Source of the DNA: Marisa cornuarietis
Taxonomy: Eukaryota > Mollusca > Gastropoda > Architaenioglossa > Ampullariidae
Reading direction: 5' to 3'
DNA length: 64,000 nucleotides
Assembly (NCBI GenBank): GCA_004794655.1
Contig: SMMW01000001.1
Location: 3,903,001-3,967,000, forward strand
A program made the translations under genes and the position numbers. Shown piece after piece: positions 10,601 through 24,600 of the stretch; positions within the stretch are counted from its first letter, which is position 1; each line of letters starts with the position of its first letter. Under the pieces are notes generated by a model. That model worked only from the letters and a program-made list of their open reading frames with translations, was not told the DNA's origin and made no database searches.

Positions 10601-12194
10601 AGAAATTTTACACCGGAATAATCCACACACTTTCCTCTGTCCGCACAATAATTCCTGTATGTTAGTAGTTAAAAAAAGTAGTTGAAAATGGATCATAAGT
10701 AGTGTAAAAAAAAACTAAAGCTGCGAGCGACCGAAAGTGCGACCGATCGCTGGCTTGAACACAGCTCACCCTCAGTGTTAAGCCGTCAATTTCTGTGTAA
10801 GGTAGAGACCTTAACTACTTTGTCATTAAAAGGAAAAGCAAGGGAAATGGTAAATCGGGCTTAAATGATAGATGCTGACGTTTTTACTCATGTGCGACCG
10901 AACTTTCGGGTTGAAAACGACCGTTTACTTATAATCGCTTGTAGAACACACCACTGATGCGGTTGAAGTAAGCCGCCAGGTTGTGTTGAGTTACGTCACT
11001 GAGTTGTTGCTCACGAGAGCGTTTAGTCTCCTGAGTGGGTCTTGGAAACCTTGGCATCCTGGATTTTGGAGATCGTATAGTGAAACTTTGAACCAAAATT
11101 CAATGATGAAAAGTTGGAGAATACTGGTGTGACAAAGATAATGCTGCAGACAGTAACACAGCGAGTTTCAATGTAGCTACTGCATGTTTCAATACAGCGA
11201 TTGTTGTGGAAGAAGTCTGTGTGGGAAAGATAGAAGAATGCTATTGCATAAGTAAATGTACCTCATTTGGTGTGGCTTAAGACCGGTTGTACTGGAAGTA
11301 CAATTTGTACAGATCGTCGCACGCAACTAAAGCCAGTGCTCCACGTGGACCTTGCTTTTTCAAAGGTGTGACGAAACCAAGACAACTCTGTTTACATCCT
11401 TCTCGCAAGCTGTGGCTCTCCGTGCTTCTCAGCGAAACTGTAAACAGTATCGCAGCATGGCAGATACTTGTTTTCCTGTCCAATGTGTCCACCTATGTCA
11501 CGCATCACAGTCAGTTTTCTTTTGTCAGAGTACGCAAACGGGCGGCCTTCATGAATGGGCCCGAAGCTGTGTTGTTAAGTAAACCATTCGTTTGTAACCC
11601 AAAATTTTAATCATACGTAATTCAGAACACGTGTATCTTTCATTTAAGCTCAATTTACCATTTACCTTGCGTTTTTGCTAAACTTCTGAAAACTTTATTC
11701 ATGCGGCCTCCGTAGCATGCTGGTCAATGAAATTAACGATGCCGTAATCAAATCCTCAAAGATTTTATGAACAAAGTGTAATGTTGGAAAGCCATTCATA
11801 ATGTCTGATTCTCATTCTCTGAGCAAAACCATGCAGAGAATCTGAGCAAGGGTGGACTAATAATGTTATCCTCTACCCATAAAGAAAAATATTTATCTGC
11901 CATTCAAACGGCCAAAACAGTATATCTTTGTCATGGCCTGCTCATTATCTCGTTTAACTCGTCTTTTTCAGTTTTTTTACCAGCCCCTTTTAAAATATGA
12001 AGCATATTTATGACAAAATAAAAGAGTTTCTTCACATCTACATTAAAAGCTAGACCCATAACAATTCTGAAATGTTCAGAAAAATATCAGTTGACGTGGC
12101 TCAAAATTGTAGGGAGAAACCCCGGCTATCTTGACACTTCCGTGACTTTTCGATCGCATTTATCTTTGAGCCAGCCTTTTTGTGATGGTGATAC
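10601..12194. other. no gene recognised; possible LINE 5' UTR or flank
   Basis: Short frames only. It may include the 5' UTR of the LINE, whose start I could not place. Confidence 0.35.
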
Positions 12195-12365
12195 CAGTTT
12201 CCTGTCCTTCGCTGCCTTTCCTTCCCCGGCCCTTTTTTAAGGGTTCCGGTACCCATTTGATACCTGGGTCAAATCGGGAAAGTATGCTGCGCCACAACGG
12301 TATCGAACCGGCCAGCGTGCGCCACTCCAGCCATGGACGTCCGTGGTCTGGAATCCACTATCGAG
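12195..12365 (-). mobile_element. tRNA-derived SINE-like element
   Basis: The minus strand carries a B-box-like GGTTCGATACC (plus strand 12299-12309), followed by GCATACTTTCCCGATTTGACCC. The element near 24930 shares the latter part, so this is a repeated family rather than a tRNA gene. Confidence 0.5.
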
Positions 12366-13380
12366 AAATGCGCAAAGATTTAAGTTTTAATAAGATATAC
12401 GTATTAACTTTTAAAAGTAACCAGATCGATAACCGACACATCTATAAATTTTATCAACACAAGGGTACGTAACGTTATACTTTGCTTTCCAAATGTAAGC
12501 CAGCTACAGTCACTTATGAAAACCGCCTATGAATCGTCTTCTACTAAATTCCCTTTAAATTAAAAAAAGTAATCACAGTCGCCAGTCTTGTCACGGGTGT
12601 GTGATTCAAGTTCGTGGTCTTGTAGAGTCGCTCTGGTCAGAAAAATCTTTTAAGGTGGCAAAATGTATAGATTGCTAATTATGTTTAAACGCTTTATGCA
12701 AAAACAAAGAATTAATTACAGCTAAGACAGGCAAAGGCAAAAAGGCCAAGAGATTACCTGCTGAGCTGCCATAATGATAACAGCTAGCGCTCCATCTAGT
12801 TATCATTTCCATGTTCTCACATGACTTTTTTGTAAGGCACCATATATTATGTACGAGCAGTGCTCGTCGCATCTGATTCTGTCTTTGCAGCTTAAATTCA
12901 TTCATCTCTCTGCCTATACATTGTGTTGACTGCCGGTCACCATTGGTAATCCATAAACAGAAGATGATTTTTCAAACTGTAAATTCAGTCCCAAGCGAGA
13001 GGAAGATTAAGCCAGGATCAGGCAAGACACCCTGATCATTGGCCTTTATAAGCATTTCTAACTCAAGTTTACAATAAGGTAAAAACTTTACCATTAACGT
13101 CTTACGTTGTTACTTACGAAGATGCAGTCTACCTGTCCAATAATTTTCTTTGATTCATCCGTCATACATTTCACTGTCGTCTGCAAGCAGAGAAATCGAC
13201 ATGCTTGAAAAGGGTTTTTCACGGTAGTATTTTCCTATAACTCCAGTGACTGGGCAAAGATAGACACTTGCTTCCTCTGCCAAAGAGTGAGTTAGTGAAA
13301 GCCACATAAAGAGGTTATGTCTTCCCCACAAAGACTTACTGTGGAAAAAGTGGATCCTCTTACCTTCGTGACCTTTATAC

Positions 13381-13404
13381 CATGAACGTTGATCAACGTT
13401 CATG
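13381..13404. repeat. perfect 24-bp palindrome
   Basis: CATGAACGTTGA followed directly by its exact reverse complement, with no spacer. Confidence 0.9.
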
Positions 13405-14611
13405 TTTATACAGTCCCCACAAATAGTTCTCAATGTAGAATGCATTCGTAACTTTTCCCTGTTAGGTATTTGACTAACATGGCACATTTTTGCGATAAAT
13501 TTGCCGATTTTTATTTCAGTAACATGACGTTTGTCACAATTTGTTGACCAGTGTTACTCAAATAAACAAAATTACATGCATGTGGAAAGAATGTAATATT
13601 CAAAAACCCTTCATCTCACCACGGACGTGTATAGGTGGATTACTGTCTGCCGAGACCAACGCTTAGCCTCTTGCAAAGTCCTCCGCTGTTAGTCTCGGCG
13701 AGCTTAAACAATGAATGTGAATAAACCGGAAGCTTTGTAGACACCAGCCTCGTTCTAGTTAAAAATCGTCTGCAAGCAGTCCAGTAATACAAGTCCGTGA
13801 TCTCACGCTACCTATTATATATTCCTTTTCTCCCGAGTTGATAGAAACACAGGCCTTGTTTATAATCCTAAGCCACTGTGTAGCACGTGATAAAAGTTTC
13901 ACCCATAGAATCAATGTATACCGAATACATGTATTGTTCTAGTATAGGCCATCTTCAGTAGAGGTCTTGTTATGTTTGTTTTGGTAACAACATTTGGTGT
14001 CTCTATCTCCTCTCCATTAACAGCATTCATGTCTGTTACAAAGTGTGGTTTGTGTGTGTGTGCTACTCTTTGCAATACTAATTGGGTGTAAGGTGCATGT
14101 ATGGCTAACCATGATCACTCTTCTGAATTACACATCAATCCCTGTATTCTGTTTTGTTTGAAAACAAATCATTTTATAACACAGCTAGTGCTTTTTCAAA
14201 ACAAGGATTTATTCTCAAGACATCATGCCAGTGTAAAGTATAGTTGCAAAGCAATGATAAATATTTTCATGTGGTCAATACAAAATATGCACAACATTAG
14301 CAGAACAAAAGAAAACCTGAATTTTAAAAAGCAACAGAAATAAGAGCCGCATGACCAAATATTACTGAGGAGATTAAGTTTCGTCCCTTTTACTGAATTC
14401 TGCTGGACCACAAATGCAGCTCAGACGCCATAACAATCACCTGCAGGCTCAAATGCTAAAGATTTTATTTTTGATATAAAAACAATACTTGCATGGGAAT
14501 GTGTAAGAAGTTTAAGACTGAGCTGTGTTTTGTTCTAATGTAATGCTGGCTTCTCTAAAGCCAAGGGAGTCATTTCAAGTGTAATCTCAAAGTTCTTTTG
14601 ACTCCAGGTTT

Positions 14612-14663
14612 CACACACACACACACACACACACAATCAATACCAAAAAAAAAAAAAAAAAAA
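14612..14663. repeat. (CA)n and poly(A) runs
   Basis: A (CA)11 run at 14612-14634 followed by an A19 run at 14645-14663. Confidence 0.85.
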
Positions 14664-17600
14664 ATTCTGGAGTTTTACATAGTGGTGACAGGGCCTCTTT
14701 TGAGTACTCCCTCAATGAACTAGAATTAATAATGGTCTTATGCAATGCTTATTTCCAGCATACAGGTGTCATGATGGTGATTTCTTATCACACGTAGAGC
14801 AACAGCCATAAGTGAGTTCCAAGATAGTTTAATTTTCCATGCAAATATTGCCCAAATCTGAACAATGGTCACAAGATTCAGTAAAAGGAGTGAACTGTCA
14901 TCAGTATTACCAGCCATATGCATAATACACTAATGCTAAGCTTTCTTTTTTTAGTAATGCTTTGTTTCTTTACTCCATATGTCCCACGTGGGCACATTCA
15001 TTAAAATAAAAGCTTAAAATGATCAAGTGTGGGTCTTACCACTGTGCTAGCATACAAATTATATGTGCCACATGCCAAAAGGTATGCATGGACGCTGTCT
15101 TAAAATTACTGCTAACACCAGCTTTAGCACAATTATATCTTATTCATCTATAAAAAGCACATCTTAACCAAAGATTTATCTAAACAAGAAACTATGAACA
15201 TAAAAAAATGAAGATGTAAGGTGCTGCTTTCTGGAGAAAAAAGAAATGTTTACTACCCTGCTCACATTATACATTTTCTTTTCTTCGTCTTCTCTAAAAT
15301 ATCACCCCACTCCCTGGTAAAAAAAAAAAAAGGGGGAAAAACCTTCATGAAATTATTTCTTGATTCTTTATTTGGTGAAGGCCGACTCCTCATAATTCAC
15401 ATAATTTTGCTACCCAACATCAGTATTAATTTTCCTGTCACCTGTCTTCCCACTTAAAAGTGGAAAAATTTGATGTGTTTGAACCTGCTTAACACTGTAC
15501 CTTGTTTACAAGACCTAGTTCTCAATAATACCTAATCCTTTGCACACTTTGATTTCCATACCTTTCAGAAGACACTGATGTAAAATGGACTGGGATACTT
15601 AAAAATGAGCTCTGCTAAATCTTATAAAAAAGACAATGAGGAAAAATGGCCCCATTAAAAAAAATCAGTACAAATCAGAAAGTTAAGCAATATACAGTAT
15701 AGAAGAAAACGGCATGATTTTTTTAAAATGGCGCATTAACAAAAACAATTTAATGACTTAGTATTAGTCAATGCATACAGAAGTTATTATATGTGAAGTA
15801 TTTTATTAACACAGCTTTCCAATGTACTGAGCTGTCTGACTACACCTTATGGAAGCCAAACTAAAAACTATTTGCAGATTTAATGTAAGCAGGATTCAGA
15901 AATATGCAGTCAATATTTTGAGAATAAGTGAATTAGTTTTAAATGTTACAATTGTTCTGGTGAATTGCTCACAGTATAATTTAATTTTGTCACAATACCT
16001 GTTCTAGCTGAACACCAATAGAGATCTTTCATCGTCTTAGTAACAATTGTAAGCGGCTCTCAAATCCTCATTTAAAAAAAGGTGGTTTAAACATTTGTAC
16101 TTGTCTAGCACATAATAAAGAGCCCTATCAAACTGCTAAAGGTTGAAATAAAAGCTGCTTATTATTCCTTGTTTAGTATTACTTTCAGCAGGAAAAATAC
16201 AACATGATCACCATACAACTAAACAAACACGACTATTTGTCATGTATGAAAATCATATAAATACTTCTGTAAAAATACACACATCTGGCATAGGAAAACA
16301 TTATTGCTAAAATGTTAAACAAATATGCACACTAATCTGATCAAGCGTTTTTTTTTCCTCGGTTCATACTCAAAAGTTCATATCGTGTAGTTATGACATT
16401 AATATTTTTTGTTTTTGTTCACTGTATGAGTCATTCATATCATCATTATGAGTTATTTCAACAAATAGCAAAGGATCATACAGTCACCTCTGGTGGAGCC
16501 CAGAGTAAAGCTAGATGGAGTCATTAATAATCATGAAGCAAATATTTAATAAGGAAATATTACAACGCAGCTATTTAAACAAAAACAGTTTGCGCAGCAT
16601 TTCAGAATCTGAAATACACATACTTTCAACATCCATCATCAATACATTGCTGAAACCAGCATGCATAGAAACATACAAACATGCATTGTCTGATGCCACA
16701 AAAAGACTTAGGAAACTTCTTTGGGTCTTTTTTTGTTCCTGCCTACATGTGTGTGTGTGTGTGTGTCTCTCACTTTTTCGATTCCAAATATAACAACATT
16801 GCAACAAAAAGAGGACAGGATTTAAGATAAATGATATTTTACATGATATGAAGATTTTGGTAAGTCACCTATCATAAAGGGATAGATAAATTTACTTTTC
16901 ATCATGTTTGAAACAGAGATTTGAGTACTCAGATTTCATTATGCATCCTTTAAAAAAAGAAAAAAAGAGATTATACTACAATGACGGTGACACGGAATCA
17001 AAATATTTTAAACACCACATAAATAACAAGTAAAGCATTCAGTTCAAAAACTGCCCTAAAATAAGATTTCACAATGCAATAACTGCCTGATACTGTACCC
17101 ATAACAGATAACAGATTTCGCAAAAAATATTAGTCCATATTTTGTCAAGAGTATTTTTCTCGATACATGCCATCAAGAAAAACACATTATCTTTGTGTTA
17201 AAAGACAAAGGCTGTTTAAAACTATTTAGCAAACTGTCTAAGAACTTTAATTATAGCTTTAGCCATCCCTGAATGTATTGTTTGAAACTACCATAAACAG
17301 AAACAGTGATGGGGCTCAAACATATCACAGGGTAGCACATTTTGTTTCAAGTTATCTTGCACACCAACAATCTCAGTTACCACCATCTCAGAAGAACATC
17401 AAACAAAAGTTTGTTTCTGTAAATTTCTTTACACATGTATTATAATGCAAATGCGAGAAATGTAACCTTTGAAATATAATTTGAAAATGTTGGAAGCTGT
17501 ATTTATCACAAGGCCAAAAAAAAACTGAAAAGGTAAGTTAGTTGTGTAAAGGTGTATGGACAATTCCATGCATAAAACTAATTAATGCATTAAAGAACCA

Positions 17601-18318
17601 AAATTATTATGAAAACAAAGTTGAGATAATTTTTTCTGTAAATAAATGTGGATCAATCCAGTCAACATATGTCAAGTGCTAACATTTCTTGACTGCAGAA
17701 ATTTCTAACACTTTTAAACATGGAACTACTTCACATGATTCTATTTATAATCATTATTATTATTATTTTACTCTTACAATATCTCCATGCTCCTTACTTT
17801 TACTCCAAGACTCCACCCACATCATTGACTCACATGTAAAGCACTTTTTTTCTATTTACAGACACCTTCCAAAACTTATCAAATAACTTATATCAGATAA
17901 AACTGAGTGATAATTGGCTTGTCAACCAGAAAAAAATCAATCAGAAATTCTTCAAATATGATGTATTAAGTAAAACATTTTTTCTTGATTGTGTCCTCTA
18001 AATAATCAAGACTATATTAGATATAGGAATAAGAATTTTTGACGTTAGTCATATCAGTAGGTTGATTCACAAATAAGAAATAAATTTCAACCAATTTTGG
18101 CAACTTACAAAAGAATCATTCATGTTAGCAACCTTCCCAAACTGAATAATCCTGTACTAGGTAACTACACACTTTTTGTCTGATCTGAAATTATTAACAG
18201 GCCGATCTCTTCTCCCATTGATGAAAACAAAGACTGAAGCAAAGACTGAGATTTCCAGAACATATATTTTTCAGTCAGTTTTTACTGAGCATCAGGCACT
18301 CGGACAGCTTATAGTTCT

Positions 18319-18593
18319 GGGGCCATATTCATAAAGCAAAGTTGTTACCCATGGGCAAAATGGGAATATCAAGGAAAGACGTCTTGTCTCTGTAGTTACA
18401 ATGCACTGTCCAGATCCCATGGATATTGCATTATGTTACTTTACCCCAGGGCATTGTCTGATTTATAACTACAGTCATGAATGTAAAGCAGTATCTGCAG
18501 AGACTTGGCGCCCCTTTAAAAGTATGTAGACAATATGCTTGCCCTTGATTTCTCTGGGATGACGACTTATCTTCACTTCATGAATATGGCCCC
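18319..18593. mobile_element. MITE with GGGGCCATATTCAT terminal inverted repeats
   Basis: The 275-bp segment begins GGGGCCATATTCATAAAG and ends CTTCATGAATATGGCCCC, clear inverted termini. Inner sequence is similar to the larger segment at 51893-52399 (GTCTTG...TAGTTACAATG). Non-autonomous DNA transposon, superfamily unresolved. It lies just downstream of the putative last exon of SPT copy 1. Confidence 0.72.
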
Positions 18594-18594
18594 T

Positions 18595-18632
18595 GGCAAG
18601 AAGTTATTCTTGTCCATTCTTCAGCATTTCTC
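18595..18632. repeat. 38-bp direct repeat, copy 1
   Basis: GGCAAGAAGTTATTCTTG plus a further 20 bp, repeated at 19227-19264 with one mismatch. This copy lies in or next to the putative terminal exon of SPT copy 1. Confidence 0.75.
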
Positions 18633-18637
18633 ATAGA

Positions 18638-18640
18638 TCA
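18638..18640 (-). CDS. SPT copy 1 putative terminal exon start (stop codon)
   Basis: CTGTTCCAG immediately precedes TGA, so splicing from exon 12 (phase 0) would end the protein after ...GIQLVE. Alternative: read-through of the exon 12 donor adds three residues before TAG. RNA data would decide. Confidence 0.4.
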   Translation of the reverse strand, partial: 

Positions 18641-21600
18641 CTGGAACAGCAAATAGTGTATTTAAATCTTAATGCATTTCAAATAAAAACAAATGTGAAA
18701 ATAGTTCAATTAAAGTAAGGTAAGGTAGACAATTTTAAAGTGCATAACTGTTTCAATTTCGCCTGCAGGATTTTCTAGCAATAATCTGTATCAGAAATGA
18801 CAAGGCTATAAAACTGCTAAACGCTTACCTCCACTAGCTGAATTCCCTCTTCTGAGAAGTTAGGCACTGGCAGTGAAGAATATTTTATTTTGAGCATGTC
18901 ACCGACCTCATCTATGATCTCCACAGCCTGTTCATGCAACAAAGCAAAAAGTTAATTGCCCATGTTTTGATCAGTGCATCAGTCAATCATATCTGCATGA
19001 AGTTGTGTAGGCAGAAATGAAAATTTTGCAATTATCTGTCCTTAACACTTGCTGTCAGCTGATCTTATCAAAATATCTCTCGCATTACAAAAAGCAGTTG
19101 TACATTCATTTTCCTAATTAAGGACGACTTCTCTAACTACACACATACAACAGAACTGATAGTAGGTGTGCAATAATACATCAGAGACTGGTATATCATG
19201 CAGCAGATCCTGGCCACAAGTGCATTGGCAAGAAGTTATTCTTGACCATTCTTCAGCATTTCTTTCAGCAGAAAGACCTTTCTCTTTTGAAAAATATTAT
19301 TTTTTATTTAGGTTTTAAAACTGAAAACTAAGCACAGTTACTATAGATCACCCCCAGAAAAAGGCTTCTAAAACAATTTTTTTTAATCTTTTGTCTATCT
19401 TGAGTGTGTTTTTTTCCTGACAGGGAGGGAAGCACTCATGTTCAAACAATGAACTCCACTGATCTACCATAATAATCTTTCTAGCTTTATGTACACCTAT
19501 ATTTTCTTTAGTGTCAATATTTTCATTTAGTTATTTGCTACATACATTTATATTTTTAAGAAACTGTCCTTTCGTGCATACAGATGTGGAATCATTTGTT
19601 CTCCCTCTGATGCCTGACCGCAAGTAGAAAATAGGCACTGACCTTGTCCAACATTTCTTTAGTGTGAGCTGCTGACAAGCAGAAGCGAGCTCTGGCTTCA
19701 ATTATGGGTGTTGCTGGAAAACCAACCACAACTGTTCCTAGCCCACGTTTTAGGGCCTCACGGCTGAATAGGCTGTAGAAATTGAATACAAGGGAATGAA
19801 ATGATTCAGCTTTAACTTCATCAGCTGCAACAATTATAGCCCTATTTAAACCATATTATAACCATCTGAATCCTACTCAAAAAGCAACTAGTCAGAATGC
19901 TAACGAAGGAACTGTGAGTATCCATCACTGATTTAATAGTCAATGAATCTTGAATAAAGAGCTGATGAACTATATCTTCTATTTATATAAATGGTGCACT
20001 CTTTCTAGCTTCAAGACTAGATTTTAAAATTAAAATGTATTCCTACTGTAAATAGAAGCCCATGCAAATGTATGCACAGTTTGTTTTATAATACAAATAA
20101 TTATTATTAACATGATAAAACTTGGGACAAAAGCAGTCTTGATAGGTGAGGGATCACATTTTACAAAGTAGTCACTCAATCTTTACCAAGACCAAGTACT
20201 TTCAGCAAAGCTGTATTTTAAAGGATTTATCTCTGATCTGCTATACCTTTAACTTCATCCCACCTCCCCAACCAATTCAATTAAATTCTAAAATCTTCAC
20301 CTTAACAAATTATATCTTGTATCTGATTCTCTTTGCCAGAGTTTGATGAGTCTTGAAAGAACTGAATGCTTCTCAGCACCTTTTCATTATGTCTGGTCAC
20401 GATTCCTTACATATAGCAGTACTCACGCAACTTTGGACGGCATGTATAAGAGGAGAGGCACTACAGGGGAGTCTTTATTGCCATACAAGATGAAGCCCTT
20501 CTCATGCAGTCGTTTCCGAAAATAGCGTGTATTCCATTTAAGCTGCTGAATGCGTTTGCGACCTGTAGACAAAGCATCTGAACGTCTTCAACACTATCTC
20601 ACTTATTCATAGTAAATGCCACTGCATGACAAAGTATGATTTCCATTGGAAGTGCGATATGCATCTCTTAGGTACAGTGCATTAAATATGATCTACGTTT
20701 AAGCTCAGAGTTTAAAATGACTATATGGTCTCTATGTGAAATGCACTCATTAGGTTCCTACATATAGTTAATGTATAAACTGAGGTGGCATAAAACCTGG
20801 TTCTGTTAAACTGTGCAAAGTGTTTGCATAAAGGAATTGCTAGTGTATTAGCCTTTGATCAAAATGATCAAAAATAAGCACTCTTAGATTATGTAACAGG
20901 CAAGCTTAGGATATGTACAGAATCCTACATGCATTCCCAAATTGCCCTCTGGGACAAATAAAGTATTATCTTATCTTATTTCTTCGAACCAAAAAATCTT
21001 GACCACGGACATCAACACACATAGCAAAAATCCACTCTCTGAATTTTGATATCAAATCAAAAGAGCAGGTACAACCTTCCAAGCCTCCATCCAGCCCCAT
21101 GATGATCCTCATAGTGGCAATGACCTGTTGGGTGACAGGAGCTGACATGGCACAGGAGTAGATGGCACAGTGTGAGTGGGCCCGCAAGTGCTGGATCAAC
21201 CTCTGTACAAGAGTTTAAAATAACATTACAATCATCACATGACTATTCTGGCATCAGGAGGTTCTTTTAAACACTCACTCCTCTTCATTGTTTATATGAT
21301 TTTCCCCCCCTATAATACCACTGTAAACACTGATGTTAGTTTCTGGAACAGCTCTATTAAAATGTGTATATCAAAATTATTTGAAAGATAGACATACAAA
21401 TTATAAATTCATAGAAAATTATATTTTTGAGTTAGAATTCTCAATATTTTTCAGAGCATTATTTTGTTACACATAGCCTTGTTGCCTGTCACAGAAATTA
21501 AGCCACAACTCCCAAACACAAGAGTTAAGCTGGTTAATTTGTCAGCATTATCTGCTAAATGTAGCAATATCAGATGCATAAGACCTACAGTGTTTTGACT

Positions 21601-24600
21601 TCTATTCAACAAGTGTTCCTGATATATTTTACCTTGGATCCACCGATGTAGCCACCACAGGAACCAAAACTCTTGGTGAAGGTGCCCATCATGATGTCAA
21701 TGTCACAAGGGTTAAGGCCAAAGTAGTCCACAACACCTCGTCCGTTAGGTCCCATGGCACCAATGCTGTGTGCTTCATCCAGGTAGATGTAAGCCTTGTA
21801 CTTCTTCTTCAGCCGTACAATCTCAGGCAGTCGCACAATGGAGCCCTCCATGCTGAACAAATTGTTTTAATTTTTTATTTTTCTTTAACTGTTATTGTAG
21901 TTAATGATCTAACAACAAGAACAAAATCAAGTTTACAAAACATGCTAGACAGCAATCAATCACCTAAATAGAAATGACCACTAGCAAAACTATTTTTGTG
22001 TGTGCTGCAACAAAACAAAAAATATATGAAGATATGATTTAAAAATGAAAAAATGAAATCGTGCAACAAAACAATACCTGTAGACACCTTCTACAACAAT
22101 CAGAATCTTCTTCCATGGGCGATGTGTTCGAGGTTGTCCTTGACAAACTGCTTCACGTAGCTTGCTTTCTAAGTCCTTCATGTCTGCAAGCAAGCATAGG
22201 CATGCATGGATGTGCACACGCGCGCGTTCATACAGAGCACTGGTAATGACATTTGTACAGATAGGGAATTAGTGTTTTACGCCGAGCCAGCAACTAAGGC
22301 TATATCACGGCAAAGCAGGCACCCCTGTAAACACTGCCACATGCAGAGAAAGAACAGTGTGCCTGAGACAAGAGCTGAACCCAGGACAGTTAAACCTTAC
22401 TGTTGGTGACAGGCACTGACTGCTGTGCCACCGGAGCGCCTATATATTTGTATAGAAAAATTAAGAACTATTATTATTAAAGAATAAAGTTATACTCACT
22501 GTTGTGTTTATAGACACGGATAGCTGCACCAGACAATCGAGAGCCCAGAATAAGAGAAGCATGGTTTAGTTCATCACTTAGAATGAGACAGCCCTGTAAA
22601 ACAGACTCATATTTCAGCTTGGTTGTCCAATGTATCAATGTCTGTACAGCACAGTATAAAACACACACACATATCCATGCATAAAAATGGTAAGATCACT
22701 TTAAGTTTCTATGCAAAGATCCAAGTCTATGCATCAGTCAGAACCCTTTTGGCCAAGGGCATATCATACAAGCAAAGACAGCTGCTCCTCATTAAGTGCA
22801 AAAATTTTTAAAAGGTGAGTATCAGTACCTCTTCAGCTGCCTTGATTAGTTATGTGATTTTGTAAAACTGGTTTGGATAAATTTTGTTTATCAGAAAAGC
22901 AGACACTGTAAAGAACATGCTCTTATAGCATTTACCATGCATTTTGTAAGGAAGCATTTACAATTTAAAGCATCGAAGCCAAATCATCAGAAAGAACATA
23001 TGATTAGAGAAAAGCAGAATTACTTTGCTGACAAGGGCTGGCATGTTCATAGAATTTGTTGCAAAACCCATTGGCACTGTGATGGCTGCCTCAACTCCCA
23101 AAAACTCTGCCACAGTTTCATCTAACTGTCTGTGAATGTCCATGTAACCTGAAAATAATATATATATATATATATATTAAAGAAAACTGCTGTCCCTAGT
23201 TTCATTAGGTCTCCACTTGTCTGTTTGTAAACTTCTAGCCAGATGACAACTCGCTACGATGTCAGAATACCTACCACAATCTACAAGCAAACAATTTTTG
23301 TAGGTTGTCTTCTTAATATCGACATAGGTTATCAGAAGAATTCAGCACTGCATGGGTACAGAACAAGCTACTGCTCTGTTACCAGGTTCTCATTAACTTT
23401 CTTGATATTCTCAAAAAAGTTAACCAATTGAGGCACTAGGGCTCATTGCCGCATCTGGGACCAAATCTGGTTACACCAAGTGATGCTTAAGATTAAACAA
23501 TCTACAAAAATTTCCAATGCTGCTCAGGATTCATAACTGTTACATGGAATTCTATGCTCAAGTAATGATTGGAGTTAAAGCAAAGAAGTTCAAAGGTGAA
23601 TTCTACATACATCATTAATGTACATTTTTTTTCTAAAATAAGTAAGCACAAACATATGAATGTACATACGATTAACTGAAAAGAAAGTGAATTTTTGTGG
23701 CTTGAATTCTTGGAATGCAGAAAAAATTAAATATTAATTAAATTAAAATTAATGAATTATACAACACAAATACAGAACTTCTATACTGCGGTCTTATTAT
23801 TCTGTTTTCTTCCTACTTTATGCAATTAATTTGTTATCAAAATTATAAATATCAAAATGCCATGCTAAAACACGTCACTGAGGTATAATGTTTCTTGAGG
23901 GGCATAGCTATAAAAGATAAGGAGAAATATTTTAGATCCAAAAAAAAAAATCATTAAAAGCTTTAACTTTTCCTGTTTGCAAGAAAACGGATTAAAACTT
24001 GATCAGATGAAAATATATTTCATTTCATTGTGCTTGGATACCTATAACTGTATAAAATTAAAAATGTAAAAAAATTAACTAACTGATCCAAATTTTTTTT
24101 TCATCTGGTTTTCATAAATTGTGAAAAAAAAGATAACCGGACTTTGTAATCAAAAGGCCACAGTGAATCACATACATTTTACCACTCCTTCAACCCTTAC
24201 ACAATGTGGCCTTTACAATTTCCCCATCCCATTTTTATCCTCATTTTAGCCTAAAGCACACAATTCACACTTACTTCCCTAACTCCGCCATATTTACATG
24301 TCAGAAGACATGCCAGATTAAAATTTAAAGATCAAAGATTTAAAACCTCATAAATTGTTAACATTAAAAAAACCCAAATAATTCATTTCTTTTTCTAACA
24401 GTTCCGTGCACTCCTCTTGCCACATTCTGTTTGCTTTCAAGAACTTTTTATTACGCATTTTAAATAAAACAATGGGACATGCTATTTTTACATCAAATTA
24501 TCTGCCTTACAAGTAATGACAAATTACTATTCTGAAAGTTATTTTGTCCGTGCATATTGCTCAGTTCTATCAGCAAATAATTTCACTAGCTGCTTGATAA

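Larger units (their letters stand above)
12473..18318. other. AT-rich region downstream of SPT copy 1, no gene recognised
   Basis: Nearly 6 kb of AT-rich sequence with only chance frames. It contains a CA run, a poly(A) run and one perfect palindrome. Part of it could be 3' UTR of the minus-strand SPTLC2-like copy 1, since TTTATT (AATAAA on the minus strand) occurs several times, but no single poly(A) site stands out. Confidence 0.35.

Noticed and set aside
12195..12365. Possible tRNA gene because of a good B box
   Set aside because: No cloverleaf or matching acceptor stem, and a related copy elsewhere. Better explained as a SINE.
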